From JBJHCA01 sp050485785 (GTDB lineage Bacteria; Bacteroidota; Bacteroidia; Chitinophagales; Saprospiraceae), in contig JBJHCA010000033.1 of NCBI GenBank assembly GCA_050485785.1, forward strand, positions 1 to 34,011: a DNA stretch of 34,011 nt, read 5' to 3'. The position numbers and the translations under genes were made by a program. This document shows, one piece after another, positions 15,879 through 23,360 of the stretch. Under the pieces are notes generated by a model. It did not search any database, was not told the DNA's origin, and was given only the letters and a program-made list of their open reading frames with translations. Every line of letters begins with the position of its first letter. The first letter of the stretch is position 1.

Positions 15879-15886
15879 CAAAGGTA
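15879..15886 (-). promoter_or_regulatory. -7 box of gcdH
   Basis: The minus strand reads TACCTTTG, a full TAnnTTTG match 19 bases before the ATG at 15859. This supports that ATG over the one at 15931, which would place the box inside the coding region. The -33 element is not clear. Confidence 0.55.
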
Positions 15887-16067
15887 CAAATATTTATGGT
15901 GTATAAACTGGCATTTTGCACCCGTATTCACTGTACATCATTTGGTTTTTAAGGCCGGGTAATTCATGGAGAAAAACGATACTACATCGCAAAGGGGTAT
16001 TCCTGTATTGAGAAGGTGTTTTATTTTACATCACTCTTTGTGGGCTCAGCTCCGCCTCGCTTTGAGT

Positions 16068-16802
16068 TTAACCGGCAGTTTTGGAAGAATTCCTGATCAG
16101 GAAATGAAGGGTCTTCACTTCACGGGGTGTCAGCAGTCTCCAGCTTCCGGTTTTCAGTGTACCCGTTTTGAGGTGCATAATGCGTACCCGCCTGAGTGAA
16201 GTTACCACGTATCCCAGGTATTCGCACATTCGCCGGATTTGCCTGTTCAGCCCTTGCGTAAGAATAATGCGAAAGGAGTGAGACCCGGTTTTTTCTATCG
16301 TACAAGGTTCGGTAACAGTTCCCAAAATGGGAACACCCTGTGCCATGCGTTGAATAAATGCATCCGTAATGGGTAGATTGACGGCAACTAGGTACTCTTT
16401 CTCGTGTTGGTTGCCGGCTCTCAGTATTTTATTGACAGCATTGCCGTCGTTGGTCAGTATGATAAGCCCTTCGGAGGCCTTGTCAAGCCGGCCTACCGGA
16501 AACACGCGCTGAGGATAATTCACATAAGCGGCAATATTGTTCTTTACACCGGGGTCGGTGGTGCAAACAATTCCGGCAGGTTTGTTGAGTAAAATATACA
16601 CGGTCTCCGGATTGTCCTCACCGGAAATAAGTATCCCGTCGATGTGAACAGTATCCCCCGGTGCTGCCCTGTTCCCTTTTTTAGCTACCTGCCCGTTGAG
16701 TTTTACCCGTCCGGCCTCAATCAGGCGGTCAGCTTCTCTGCGTGAACAACGTCCCGTATCACTGATAAACTTATTCAGACTTACTGATTGATCCTGAGTC
16801 AT
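16068..16802 (-). CDS. rluF: 23S rRNA pseudouridine synthase, RluF type
   Basis: This RsuA/RluB/E/F-family enzyme isomerises a uridine in 23S rRNA (U2604 in E. coli RluF). The 244-residue product starts with an S4 RNA-binding domain (LNKFISDTGRCSRREADRLI and VKLNGQVAKKG), followed by the catalytic block VGRLDKASEGLIILTNDG with the nucleophile D107. Then come HEKEYLVAVN and the C-terminal LTQGLNRQIRRMCEYLGY with LRRVRIMH, which points to RluF more than RluB. It is a stand-alone housekeeping gene with a TACCTTTG box at 16855-16862. Exact site specificity cannot be read from sequence. Confidence 0.92.
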   Translation of the reverse strand: MTQDQSVSLNKFISDTGRCSRREADRLIEAGRVKLNGQVAKKGNRAAPGDTVHIDGILISGEDNPETVYILLNKPAGIVCTTDPGVKNNIAAYVNYPQRVFPVGRLDKASEGLIILTNDGNAVNKILRAGNQHEKEYLVAVNLPITDAFIQRMAQGVPILGTVTEPCTIEKTGSHSFRIILTQGLNRQIRRMCEYLGYVVTSLRRVRIMHLKTGTLKTGSWRLLTPREVKTLHFLIRNSSKTAG

Positions 16803-16854
16803 GGGAAAAATTCCTTGGAACCATTTTTATCATTCTGCATGATTCTTTACGAGA

Positions 16855-16862
16855 CAAAGGTA
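16855..16862 (-). promoter_or_regulatory. -7 box of rluF
   Basis: The minus strand reads TACCTTTG (full TAnnTTTG match), 52 bases before the ATG at 16802. The nearest TTG triplets upstream are at 12 and 24 bases, so the -33 is unclear. Confidence 0.45.
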
Positions 16863-16950
16863 GCCAACATCGCCCAATGTTTGGGACAACCTTGTGCCAT
16901 GTTGCCCGCCCTAAAAGCAGCTAAACCTCTGCCTGTTTCCATCCTTTAAT

Positions 16951-16967
16951 GTGCCGCGGAGCGGCAC
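16951..16967. repeat. Perfect GC-rich inverted repeat GTGCCGC-GGA-GCGGCAC
   Basis: Arms of 7 bp with a GGA centre lie in the 237-bp gap between rluF and the proline-rich gene. The repeat is 73 bases past the stop of the latter. No U-run follows on either strand, so it is a weak terminator candidate; a dispersed REP-like palindrome is an alternative. Confidence 0.6.
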
Positions 16968-17039
16968 CCACAAAGAGATACAACCACAAAACCCAGGACA
17001 GATTTCCCAATTTTGTGCTGATTCATTGAGGGAAAACCC

Positions 17040-17798
17040 TTAAAACCTGAATCTTGCATTGAGCATGGCAGCGATGGACGGGTTGTTCTGAATGCGGCTG
17101 TCGCTAGGGTTGTAGTTCAGGCTTCCACCCAGTTGTTCCAGCATGAGCCTGTTGTTGAACATGGGAATATTCCTGAGGTTGGCACCCAGGCCGAATGCCC
17201 CGGTCATGGGGTTGACATTGCCTTCAAACCCAAATCGGTTTCCCTGATATCCGGCATTGAAACGATTGGGTTCTCCGTTTCTGTCGATGCCCATGCCGGC
17301 ATTAAAGCCATCATAGTTCAGGTTAAACCGGCTGCTGTTATTCATAAAGTCGCGCCGAAGCGAAAAATTCCTTTCTCTGCTGCCCAGCCTTAATGTGGAG
17401 TTGGCTTCCGGTGGCCTTGTCATGTTGAGTTCGTCCCTCATGGTGCGAGGGCGGGTATCGGTTCCGGACATATCGATCAGGCTCGGCATTGGCGGCCTGG
17501 GAGTAACGGGATTCATCCATGGGGGCGAAGCCTGCGGTGGAGTGAGCATTGGACCCTGTGCTCCCGGTGAGCCGCCGGGATTAAGCCGTAAACCAAAATT
17601 GCCGAGATTGAATCGACCCATCATCCGCCGAACGAATGAACTGTTGTTATCATCATCGTCATCGCGCTGAATAGGGCGTTGGGTTTGCAACTGTAAAGGC
17701 GGCGGTGAAACTGAAGCCGTGGCTGAAGCACCGACTGAATGTACCGGCGATGCAGGGGAAGCATGTGTAGATTGCCGTTGTTGATGAAGCTTTGACAT
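17040..17798 (-). CDS. Orphan low-complexity protein with eCIS-type leader, unknown function
   Basis: No catalytic domain is recognised in this 252-residue product. The N-terminus (MSKLHQQRQSTHASPASPVH, then a Ser/Ala/Val stretch and SPPPLQLQTQRPIQRDDDDD, residues 31-50) resembles by memory the leaders of DUF4157-type and other proteins tied to extracellular contractile injection systems in Bacteroidota (polar Ser/Ala/Pro run, then PPxxQLx and IQR). A Pro/Met/Arg-rich middle (80-135) follows. The C-terminal half (157-252) consists of alternating short strands rich in Phe, Asn and Gly (RFNLNYDGFNAGMGI, NRFNAGYQGNRFGFEG, AFGLGANLRN), suggesting stacked beta-hairpins. There is no signal peptide, as expected for such cargo. 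A good promoter lies directly upstream. The ATG at 17798 is chosen over that at 17822 because the -7 box overlaps the longer version. Confidence 0.65.
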   Translation of the reverse strand: MSKLHQQRQSTHASPASPVHSVGASATASVSPPPLQLQTQRPIQRDDDDDNNSSFVRRMMGRFNLGNFGLRLNPGGSPGAQGPMLTPPQASPPWMNPVTPRPPMPSLIDMSGTDTRPRTMRDELNMTRPPEANSTLRLGSRERNFSLRRDFMNNSSRFNLNYDGFNAGMGIDRNGEPNRFNAGYQGNRFGFEGNVNPMTGAFGLGANLRNIPMFNNRLMLEQLGGSLNYNPSDSRIQNNPSIAAMLNARFRF

Positions 17799-17819
17799 GG
17801 TGTTTGGGGTTAGATCAAA

Positions 17820-17850
17820 CAAATATAAGCGATATTATCATACAAGTCAA
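17820..17850 (-). promoter_or_regulatory. Promoter of the eCIS-leader-like gene
   Basis: On the minus strand TTG (complement of 17848-17850), a spacer of 20 bases and TATATTTG (complement of 17820-17827) fit the Bacteroidota TTTG/TAnnTTTG promoter. The -7 box ends 21 bases before the ATG at 17798. Confidence 0.55.
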
Positions 17851-17967
17851 CAGGTATTGAAGGAAATCTACACGAAACTTGAAATGTAAAGTTCTCCTTC
17901 CTGAAGATGTGCAATCATCGCAACTGACAGGCCCGGTTTTTTTTTAATAAAATCTTCGGTTATCGCG

Positions 17968-17998
17968 TTTTGCTTTTTCGTGTATCTGTTTACCTTTA
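17968..17998 (+). promoter_or_regulatory. Probable paaE promoter
   Basis: TTTTG (17968-17972), a spacer of 18 bases and TACCTTTA (17991-17998) fit the Bacteroidota -33/-7 layout with one mismatch in the -7 box. The PaaR-like operator at 18001 follows two bases later, where the transcription start is expected. Confidence 0.55.
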
Positions 17999-18000
17999 CC

Positions 18001-18014
18001 CGAACAAACATTCG
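18001..18014. promoter_or_regulatory. Putative PaaR (TetR-type) operator upstream of paaE
   Basis: CGAACAAACATTCG is an imperfect palindrome 7 bases before the paaE start codon. Against the Thermus PaaR consensus CNAACGNNCGTTNG, recalled from the literature, it has two mismatches. A second palindrome, CAAAC-N4-GTTTG, overlaps it at 18005-18018. Its placement on the expected transcription start suits repression by the TetR protein encoded by the next gene. Confidence 0.55.
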
Positions 18015-18020
18015 TTTGAC

Positions 18021-19100
18021 ATGGACAGAAGTTTTCACACACTGAAGGTAAAGGCAGTGGAGCAGCTTACCCCGGAGGCCGTAGCAATTGAGCTTGAAGT
18101 TCCCCCTGAATGGCAGGAAACGTACACTTTCAAGGCCGGGCAATATCTTACCTTCCGGATTTACATTGACGGAGAAGAGGTGCGAAGGACCTACAGCATT
18201 TGCTCCGCACCGCATGAGAACAAATGGGTGGTAGGCGTGAAGCATCTTCCGGGAGGTTTGTTCTCCACGTATGCCAATCAACAGCTCAAGCCGGGCGATA
18301 CCATTGAAGTGATGCCGCCACTGGGGCGATTTACGCTGCCGGAGCCTGCTGCAGAGCCCAGAAATTATGTAGCATTTGCTGCAGGAAGCGGCATCACGCC
18401 TGTGCTATCGCTCATAAAGCAGGCACTGAAGGAAGAGCCCCACAGTCGGTTTACCTTGTTTTTTGGTAATAAACTCAGTGCCACCATCATGTTCCGTCGT
18501 GAGATCAATGCCTTGAAGAACCGCTATATGGATCGTTTGCAGGTGCATCATATCCTCAGCAGGGAAATGCTGGAATCGGACCTTTTTTGCGGGCGATTGG
18601 GCGGTGAAAAGTGCAGGCTGTACAACGGTCTGTTGTTTGACAGCAATAAGACCGACCATTACTATATCTGCGGGCCTGAACCCATGATACTCGAAGTTAG
18701 AGACACATTGGTGAATATGGGTGTGCCGCGGGAAACCGTGCACGTAGAACTGTTTACCGCAGCAGGTAGCAGGCAGGCCGACCGTGCAAGCAGCAGGAAA
18801 ACCGAATACGGTGACGCCACGGCTGAAGTTACGCTGAAACTCGACGGCAGAACCATTCAGTTTCCCCTGACTTATGACGGCCAGAGCATTTTGGATACAG
18901 CCCTGAAGTATGGTGCAGATCTGCCGTATGCCTGTAAAGGCGGGGTGTGCAGCACCTGCATGGCCAGGCTGACGGAAGGTGAAGTGGAGATGGACGTGAA
19001 TTATGCTCTCGAACCCGATGAAATTGCCAAACGACTGATCCTGACCTGCCAAAGCCATCCGCGAAGTGAGAAGCTGGTGGTGGATTTTGACGATATCTGA
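18021..19100 (+). CDS. paaE: Phenylacetyl-CoA epoxidase reductase subunit PaaE
   Basis: This reductase delivers electrons from NADPH to the PaaAC oxygenase that epoxidises phenylacetyl-CoA. The 359-residue product has an N-terminal FAD domain with RRTYSICSAP (56-64), an NAD(P) domain starting AAGSGITPVLSLI (120-132) and CGPEPMI (217-223), and a C-terminal plant-type ferredoxin domain with cysteines 305, 310, 313 and 343 in CKGGVCSTCMARL and LTCQS. The length matches PaaE (about 350-360). The ATG at 18021 follows the operator, so the longer frame from 17970 would include promoter DNA. The next gene (TetR) starts two bases after the stop. Confidence 0.96.
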   Translation: MDRSFHTLKVKAVEQLTPEAVAIELEVPPEWQETYTFKAGQYLTFRIYIDGEEVRRTYSICSAPHENKWVVGVKHLPGGLFSTYANQQLKPGDTIEVMPPLGRFTLPEPAAEPRNYVAFAAGSGITPVLSLIKQALKEEPHSRFTLFFGNKLSATIMFRREINALKNRYMDRLQVHHILSREMLESDLFCGRLGGEKCRLYNGLLFDSNKTDHYYICGPEPMILEVRDTLVNMGVPRETVHVELFTAAGSRQADRASSRKTEYGDATAEVTLKLDGRTIQFPLTYDGQSILDTALKYGADLPYACKGGVCSTCMARLTEGEVEMDVNYALEPDEIAKRLILTCQSHPRSEKLVVDFDDI

Positions 19101-19102
19101 TT

Positions 19103-19684
19103 ATGAAGACCAACGCCGTATCAGGAAAGCGGGACATTATTCTGCAGCACGCAGCAGCTCTGTTCAGGGAACACGGGTTTGCGGGCAGCAGTATGCGTGA
19201 ACTGGCCAACAGGGTAGGCGTTGAACCCTCTTCGCTTTATTCGCACATCAGCGGTAAGGATGAATTGCTGAGGGAGATATGCTTTCAATGTGCAGTCAAA
19301 TTCACCCGGGGCATGCAGGAAATTCTGAACAATACAGCCTCTGCGCATGTAAGCCTTGAAGCCCTGATCGATCTGCATATTGACATTGCCGTTTCCGATC
19401 TGTCGAGTATTACGGTGTTTAACGATGAGTGGAGGCATCTGGGTGAAGCCGATCTGAAACAGTTTAAAACACTTCGACGGCAATATGAAACCCAATTTAC
19501 GAAGATACTACAGCAGGGTATGAATGAAGGCGATTTCAGAGCCATGGATGTTCGCATTATGATGTATACCATTTTGTCGGCTTTGCGATGGATACACTAC
19601 TGGTACAAACCGTCAAAACAAACAGGTCCGGAGCACATCAAGGCCGAAATTAAACAACTGGTATTGCAGGGGTTGTTAAAATGA
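19103..19684 (+). CDS. TetR/AcrR-family regulator, likely PaaR
   Basis: The 193-residue protein has a typical TetR helix-turn-helix N-terminus: ILQHAAALFREHGFAGSSMRELANRVGVEPSSLYSHISGKDELL (about 13-56). A helical ligand domain with WRHLGEADLKQFKTLRRQYE and an aromatic-rich C-terminal part (LRWIHYWYKPS) follows. Gene order paaE-tetR-paaA and two operator-like sites (18001 and 19720) flanking it suggest it is the phenylacetyl-CoA-responsive repressor of this cluster, as PaaR is in other bacteria. The ligand is inferred from context. It starts two bases after paaE, so it is probably made from the same transcript and regulates itself. Confidence 0.85.
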   Translation: MKTNAVSGKRDIILQHAAALFREHGFAGSSMRELANRVGVEPSSLYSHISGKDELLREICFQCAVKFTRGMQEILNNTASAHVSLEALIDLHIDIAVSDLSSITVFNDEWRHLGEADLKQFKTLRRQYETQFTKILQQGMNEGDFRAMDVRIMMYTILSALRWIHYWYKPSKQTGPEHIKAEIKQLVLQGLLK

Positions 19685-19719
19685 ACTACATTGTCATGCT
19701 AAAACAAACAGAACCAATC

Positions 19720-19733
19720 CGAACGACTGTTCG
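19720..19733. promoter_or_regulatory. Putative PaaR (TetR-type) operator upstream of paaA
   Basis: CGAACGACTGTTCG contains a perfect CGAAC-N4-GTTCG inverted repeat and has one mismatch to the Thermus PaaR consensus CNAACGNNCGTTNG. It sits 36 bases before the paaA start. A half site CGAACAAACA follows at 19753-19762, equal to the left part of the paaE operator. I did not find a clear -33/-7 pair here, so the promoter position is open. Confidence 0.6.
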
Positions 19734-19769
19734 TTAACCCGATACGAAGAACCGAACAAACATAGAGAC

Positions 19770-20726
19770 ATGAAAGACGAAAGTTTGCTGGAACAAAGAT
19801 TTGAGGAGCGGATAGCTCAGGACATCAAGATAGAGCCCAAGGACTGGATGCCGGAGAAGTACCGCAAAACGCTGATCAGGCAGATATCCCAGCATGCCCA
19901 TTCCGAAATTGTGGGGATGTTGCCCGAGGGCAACTGGATAAGCCGGGCACCCAACCTGCGGCGAAAGGCAGCATTGCTGGCCAAGGTACAGGATGAAGCC
20001 GGGCATGGCTTGTATCTGTACGCAGCAGCGGAAACCCTGGGCGTTGACCGCGACAGCATGATCCGCGACCTCCATTCGGGAAAAGCCAAATACAGCAGTA
20101 TTTTTAATTACCCCACCCTGACCTGGGCCGATATGGGAGCCATTGGCTGGCTGGTGGATGGTGCAGCTATTATGAATCAGGTTCCGCTTTGTAAAACGTC
20201 TTTCGGCCCCTATGCCCGTGCCATGATTCGGGTTTGCAAGGAAGAGAGTTTTCACCAACGTCAGGGATTTGAGATCATGCTGACCCTTTGTCGCGGAACC
20301 GAAGCCCAGAAAGCCATGGCACAGGATGCGCTGAACCGCTGGTGGTGGCCCTCGCTGATGATGTTCGGCCCCAGGGATGAGGACTCACCGAATACTGAAA
20401 CATCCATGCGGTGGCGCATTAAGCGGTTTACCAATGACGAATTGCGCCAGAAGTTTGTGGATGTTACCGTACCTCAGGCAGAGCTTTTGGGACTTACCGT
20501 ACCGGATAAAGACCTGAAGTGGAACAACGAGCGAGGGCATTACGATTTTGGCGAGATTGACTGGAATGAATTCTGGAATGTGGTAAAAGGCAACGGGCCT
20601 TGTAACCATCAACGAATAAAGGCCAGGGTAAAAGCATATGAAGAAGGGGCCTGGGTGAGAGAAGCTGCTGCTGCGCATGCCGAAAAGCAGGAGGCACTAA
20701 AGCAACGCGAAATGCAGGTAGCCTGA
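19770..20726 (+). CDS. paaA: Phenylacetyl-CoA 1,2-epoxidase catalytic subunit PaaA
   Basis: This is the di-iron catalytic subunit that epoxidises the ring of phenylacetyl-CoA. The 318-residue product has carboxylate/histidine ligands in HSEIVGM (E46), QDEAGHG (E76, H79), the WLVDGAA region (D130) and CKEESFHQRQG (E158/E159, H162), the pattern of PaaA. The C-terminal part has WNNERGHYDFGEIDWNEFW, typical of the family. The start is preceded by AGAGAC, as is paaB. It follows the second operator, so it probably begins a separately controllable transcript with paaB, paaC and paaD. Confidence 0.97.
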   Translation: MKDESLLEQRFEERIAQDIKIEPKDWMPEKYRKTLIRQISQHAHSEIVGMLPEGNWISRAPNLRRKAALLAKVQDEAGHGLYLYAAAETLGVDRDSMIRDLHSGKAKYSSIFNYPTLTWADMGAIGWLVDGAAIMNQVPLCKTSFGPYARAMIRVCKEESFHQRQGFEIMLTLCRGTEAQKAMAQDALNRWWWPSLMMFGPRDEDSPNTETSMRWRIKRFTNDELRQKFVDVTVPQAELLGLTVPDKDLKWNNERGHYDFGEIDWNEFWNVVKGNGPCNHQRIKARVKAYEEGAWVREAAAAHAEKQEALKQREMQVA

Positions 20727-20729
20727 TTC

Positions 20730-20855
20730 ATGAATGGTAAGAGCTGCACTCAGGAAATACGGATGACCCATTTTTGGAGCGGAGTGCTGCTTCGCCAAAA
20801 CAAGGAAAATACGGAGCGACTACAAAAAGTGATCAAAAAAAATAAAGAGACATGA
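20730..20855 (+). CDS. Possible 41-codon small ORF in the paaA-paaB gap
   Basis: An ATG three bases after the paaA stop opens a frame starting MNGKSCTQEI. It ends in a lysine-rich tail and stops with TGA overlapping the paaB ATG (ATGA arrangement). It fills the whole gap, which is unusual for chance, and such an overlap could couple translation of paaB. No homologue is known to me, and there is no clear ribosome-binding signal. It may simply be a leader region. Confidence 0.2.
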   Translation: MNGKSCTQEIRMTHFWSGVLLRQNKENTERLQKVIKKNKET

Positions 20856-21139
20856 GCAAACACGACTGGCCATTGTGGGAAGTGTTTATACGAAGCAAAA
20901 ACGGGCTTGATCACAAGCATGCCGGCAGTTTACACGCAGCCGATGCGCAAATGGCCATACAGAATGCCCGCGATGTGTACACCCGCCGCAACGAAGGCGT
21001 GAGTATCTGGGTGGTGCCCTCGGCGGCTATTACAGCCTCTGATCCCGGTGAAGAAGACATGATGTTTGAAGCGGCCAAGTCGAAAATTTACCGGCACCCG
21101 ACATTTTATAACCTGCCCGACGAGGTGAAACACATGTAG
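20852..21139 (+). CDS. paaB: Phenylacetyl-CoA epoxidase subunit PaaB
   Basis: This small structural subunit of the PaaABC(D)E complex bridges PaaAC heterodimers. The 95-residue product shows WPLWEVFIRSKNGLDHKHAG, the helix with HAADAQMAIQNARDVYTRRNEG, SIWVVPSAAITAS and the C-terminal FYNLPDEVKHM, all close to the family pattern. Length (about 95) is normal. The start codon follows AAAGAGAC. paaC starts three bases after its stop, so the two are co-translated. Confidence 0.95.
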   Translation: MSKHDWPLWEVFIRSKNGLDHKHAGSLHAADAQMAIQNARDVYTRRNEGVSIWVVPSAAITASDPGEEDMMFEAAKSKIYRHPTFYNLPDEVKHM

Positions 21140-21142
21140 CCC

Positions 21143-21910
21143 ATGAGTACAAACATGAAGGCGAAACTTTTCGAATACACCATCAGGCTTGCCGACAATG
21201 CCCTGATGATGGGGCAGAGGCTGGGAGAATGGTGCGGGCACGGACCGGTTCTGGAGCAGGATATTGCCATGACCAACATTGCCCTGGACTATATTGGCCA
21301 TGCCCGCATGCTTTACCAATACGCATCGGTACTGGAAGGCCGGGGACGTTCGGAGGACGATCTGGCATATATGAGGCTTGAACACGAGTACCGGAATGTG
21401 TTGCTGACGGAATTGCCCAACGGAAACTTTGGTGATACCATTATGCGGCAATTCCTGTTTGACGTCTATAATTACCGGCTTTATCACGCCCTTACCGGCA
21501 GCAATGACGAGCAGCTTGCAGCCATTGCCGCCAAGGCGATCAAGGAAATTGCCTACCACAAAAAGTGGAGTGCCGAATGGGTGATCAGGCTGGGAGACGG
21601 CACCGATGAAAGTCACCAAAAAGCCCGGCAGGCCCTGGACGACCTGTGGATGTTTACCGGAGAGCTGACGGAAAAAGACGAGCTTGAACAGGAGCTGGCC
21701 TCATTGGGTCTGGTTCCGGACATGTCTGCCGTCCGCGATGAATACTACAGTGAGGTGTCGAAAGTCCTGAAGCGAGCCACACTGGAACCACCCTCAGTTG
21801 ATGTGTGGATGCAGAGCGGCGGCAGAAAAGGCGTGCACACTGAGCACCTGGGATTTCTGCTGACAGAGTTGCAGTATATGCAACGCGCTTATCCAGGTAT
21901 GGAGTGGTAG
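21143..21910 (+). CDS. paaC: Phenylacetyl-CoA epoxidase subunit PaaC
   Basis: This helical, catalytically inactive ferritin-like partner of PaaA is needed for a stable oxygenase. The 255-residue product has LADNALMMGQRLGEWCGHGPVLEQDIAMTN, DYIGHARMLYQYA, LAYMRLEHEYRNVLLTELPNG, and late KEIAYHKKWSAEWVIRLGDGTDESH, all PaaC-like. The C-terminal HTEHLGFLLTELQYMQRAYPG is also typical. It follows paaB after three bases. A 159-bp gap to paaD follows, in which I see no gene. Confidence 0.95.
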   Translation: MSTNMKAKLFEYTIRLADNALMMGQRLGEWCGHGPVLEQDIAMTNIALDYIGHARMLYQYASVLEGRGRSEDDLAYMRLEHEYRNVLLTELPNGNFGDTIMRQFLFDVYNYRLYHALTGSNDEQLAAIAAKAIKEIAYHKKWSAEWVIRLGDGTDESHQKARQALDDLWMFTGELTEKDELEQELASLGLVPDMSAVRDEYYSEVSKVLKRATLEPPSVDVWMQSGGRKGVHTEHLGFLLTELQYMQRAYPGMEW

Positions 21911-22069
21911 TCCGGGTTGACGCAACAGGCGGAGGTTGACGGATATCTCTTTGTTGTGCATTCTCCAACGGTTTGGCTGCGTACCCGGCAATAATCATGC
22001 GTACAGGAAACGCTTGACGGCTAAGCTACAGCAAACTATCCGCAGTACCCACAAAAACGGACCGCAACA

Positions 22070-22567
22070 ATGCCCGCAATGATAACAGCAGAGCAGATCA
22101 GAAAAATACTCGAACACGTTAAGGATCCCGAGATCCCCGTACTTACCGTGGATGATCTTGGCATTATCCGGGATGTTGACGTGGATGAAAACGGCCGTGT
22201 AACGGTTACCATTACACCCACCTACAGCGGGTGCCCGGCTATGAACATGATTGAGCTTGAAATTAAAGCCACCCTTCACGAGCACGGCATTGAAAAGCCG
22301 GTGGTCAAAACCGTGCTGTCTCCGCCCTGGACCACAGCCTGGATCAGTGAGGAAGGTCGTAAAAAACTTAAAGCTTTTGGTATAGCACCGCCTGCGGATG
22401 AGGTGGCCGGGCGAGGGGTGTTGTTCGGCAAAGAACCCGAAGTCATCTGCCCGTTTTGCGATTCGAAAAACACCCGGCAGGTAAGCCGCTTCGGGTCAAC
22501 CCCATGCAAGGCTCAGTATGCCTGCAACGACTGTGCCGAGCCCTTTGATTATTTTAAATGTCACTGA
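22070..22567 (+). CDS. paaD: PaaD, phenylacetate epoxidase maturation protein
   Basis: PaaD belongs to the DUF59/MIP18 (SufT-like) family and is thought to help assemble the iron-sulfur cluster of PaaE or the epoxidase complex. The 165-residue product has an N-terminal DUF59 domain with HVKDPEIPVLTVDDLGIIRDV and the conserved TPTYSGCPAM. A C-terminal zinc- or iron-binding part carries C-x2-C in ICPFCDS, FGSTPCKAQYACNDC and a final cysteine. An alternative start lies three codons downstream. paaG follows after 10 bases. Confidence 0.92.
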   Translation: MPAMITAEQIRKILEHVKDPEIPVLTVDDLGIIRDVDVDENGRVTVTITPTYSGCPAMNMIELEIKATLHEHGIEKPVVKTVLSPPWTTAWISEEGRKKLKAFGIAPPADEVAGRGVLFGKEPEVICPFCDSKNTRQVSRFGSTPCKAQYACNDCAEPFDYFKCH

Positions 22568-22577
22568 ATACAACACA

Positions 22578-23360
22578 ATGGAAAACTACCATGTACTTTG
22601 CCGCTTTGAGCAGGGAGTAGCCGTAATTACCCTGAACCGGCCACAGGTTTTTAACAGCTTTAATCAGGAAATGGCACTGGGACTTCAGCGCTTGCTGGAT
22701 GAATGTGAAGCCAATGACAAAGTGCGTTGCATCATGATCACCGGCGAAGGCAGGGCATTTTGTGCCGGGCAGGACCTGGCCGAAGTAACTGATCCCGACG
22801 GTCCTGATATCAGTGAAATTGTGAGCGAACACTACAACCCCATCATCCAAAGGCTGAGATCCATTGAAAAGCCCATAGTAGCTGCAGTGAACGGGGTGGC
22901 GGCAGGTGCAGGAGCCAATATTGCCCTGGCCTGTGATATAGTTATAGCCTCTGATCAGGCATCATTTATACAGGCATTCAGCAAGATAGGCCTGATTCCC
23001 GACAGCGGGGGAACCTTCCATCTGCCGCGGATCATCGGTTTGCAAAAGGCCTCAGCACTGATGATGCTGGGTGATAAGGTAAGTGCCGCGGATGCTGAAA
23101 GAATGAATATGATATACCGCGTTGTGCCTCATGAGCAGTTGATGGAAACATCCATGCAAACTGCAGCCACACTGGCTACCATGCCTACGCACGGACTGGG
23201 TCTGACCAAAAGAGCATTGAATGCATCCTTTCAGAACGATCTGAATGAACAACTGGCCCTGGAGGATACCCTGCAAACCCTGGCCGGCAAAACACATGAC
23301 TACGAAGAAGGCGTTCAGGCATTTCTCGAAAAACGCCGCCCTGAATTTAAAGGCAGATAA
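22578..23360 (+). CDS. paaG: Enoyl-CoA hydratase/isomerase PaaG
   Basis: PaaG isomerises the ring-1,2-epoxide of phenylacetyl-CoA to the seven-membered oxepin form. The 260-residue crotonase-fold product has NRPQVFNSFNQEM, RAFCAGQDLAEV, the oxyanion segment AAGAGANIALACDIVIASDQA and SKIGLIPDSGGTFHLPRIIG, with the Asp of PDSGGT that is typical of PaaG. PaaF carries a different pair of acids. The C-terminus FLEKRRPEFKGR is typical of crotonases. The ATG at 22578 follows paaD; the frame start at 22518 lies inside paaD and adds unrelated residues. The stop TAA overlaps the next ATG (TAATG). Confidence 0.92.
   Translation: MENYHVLCRFEQGVAVITLNRPQVFNSFNQEMALGLQRLLDECEANDKVRCIMITGEGRAFCAGQDLAEVTDPDGPDISEIVSEHYNPIIQRLRSIEKPIVAAVNGVAAGAGANIALACDIVIASDQASFIQAFSKIGLIPDSGGTFHLPRIIGLQKASALMMLGDKVSAADAERMNMIYRVVPHEQLMETSMQTAATLATMPTHGLGLTKRALNASFQNDLNEQLALEDTLQTLAGKTHDYEEGVQAFLEKRRPEFKGR

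Noticed and set aside
19681..19737. 18-codon ORF overlapping the tetR stop
   Set aside because: Too short to support as a gene; its end in the operator region is more likely coincidence. Mentioned only in the small-ORF finding.
21911..22069. Possible small gene in the paaC-paaD gap
   Set aside because: Only very short frames with no start context; I see nothing that can be supported.
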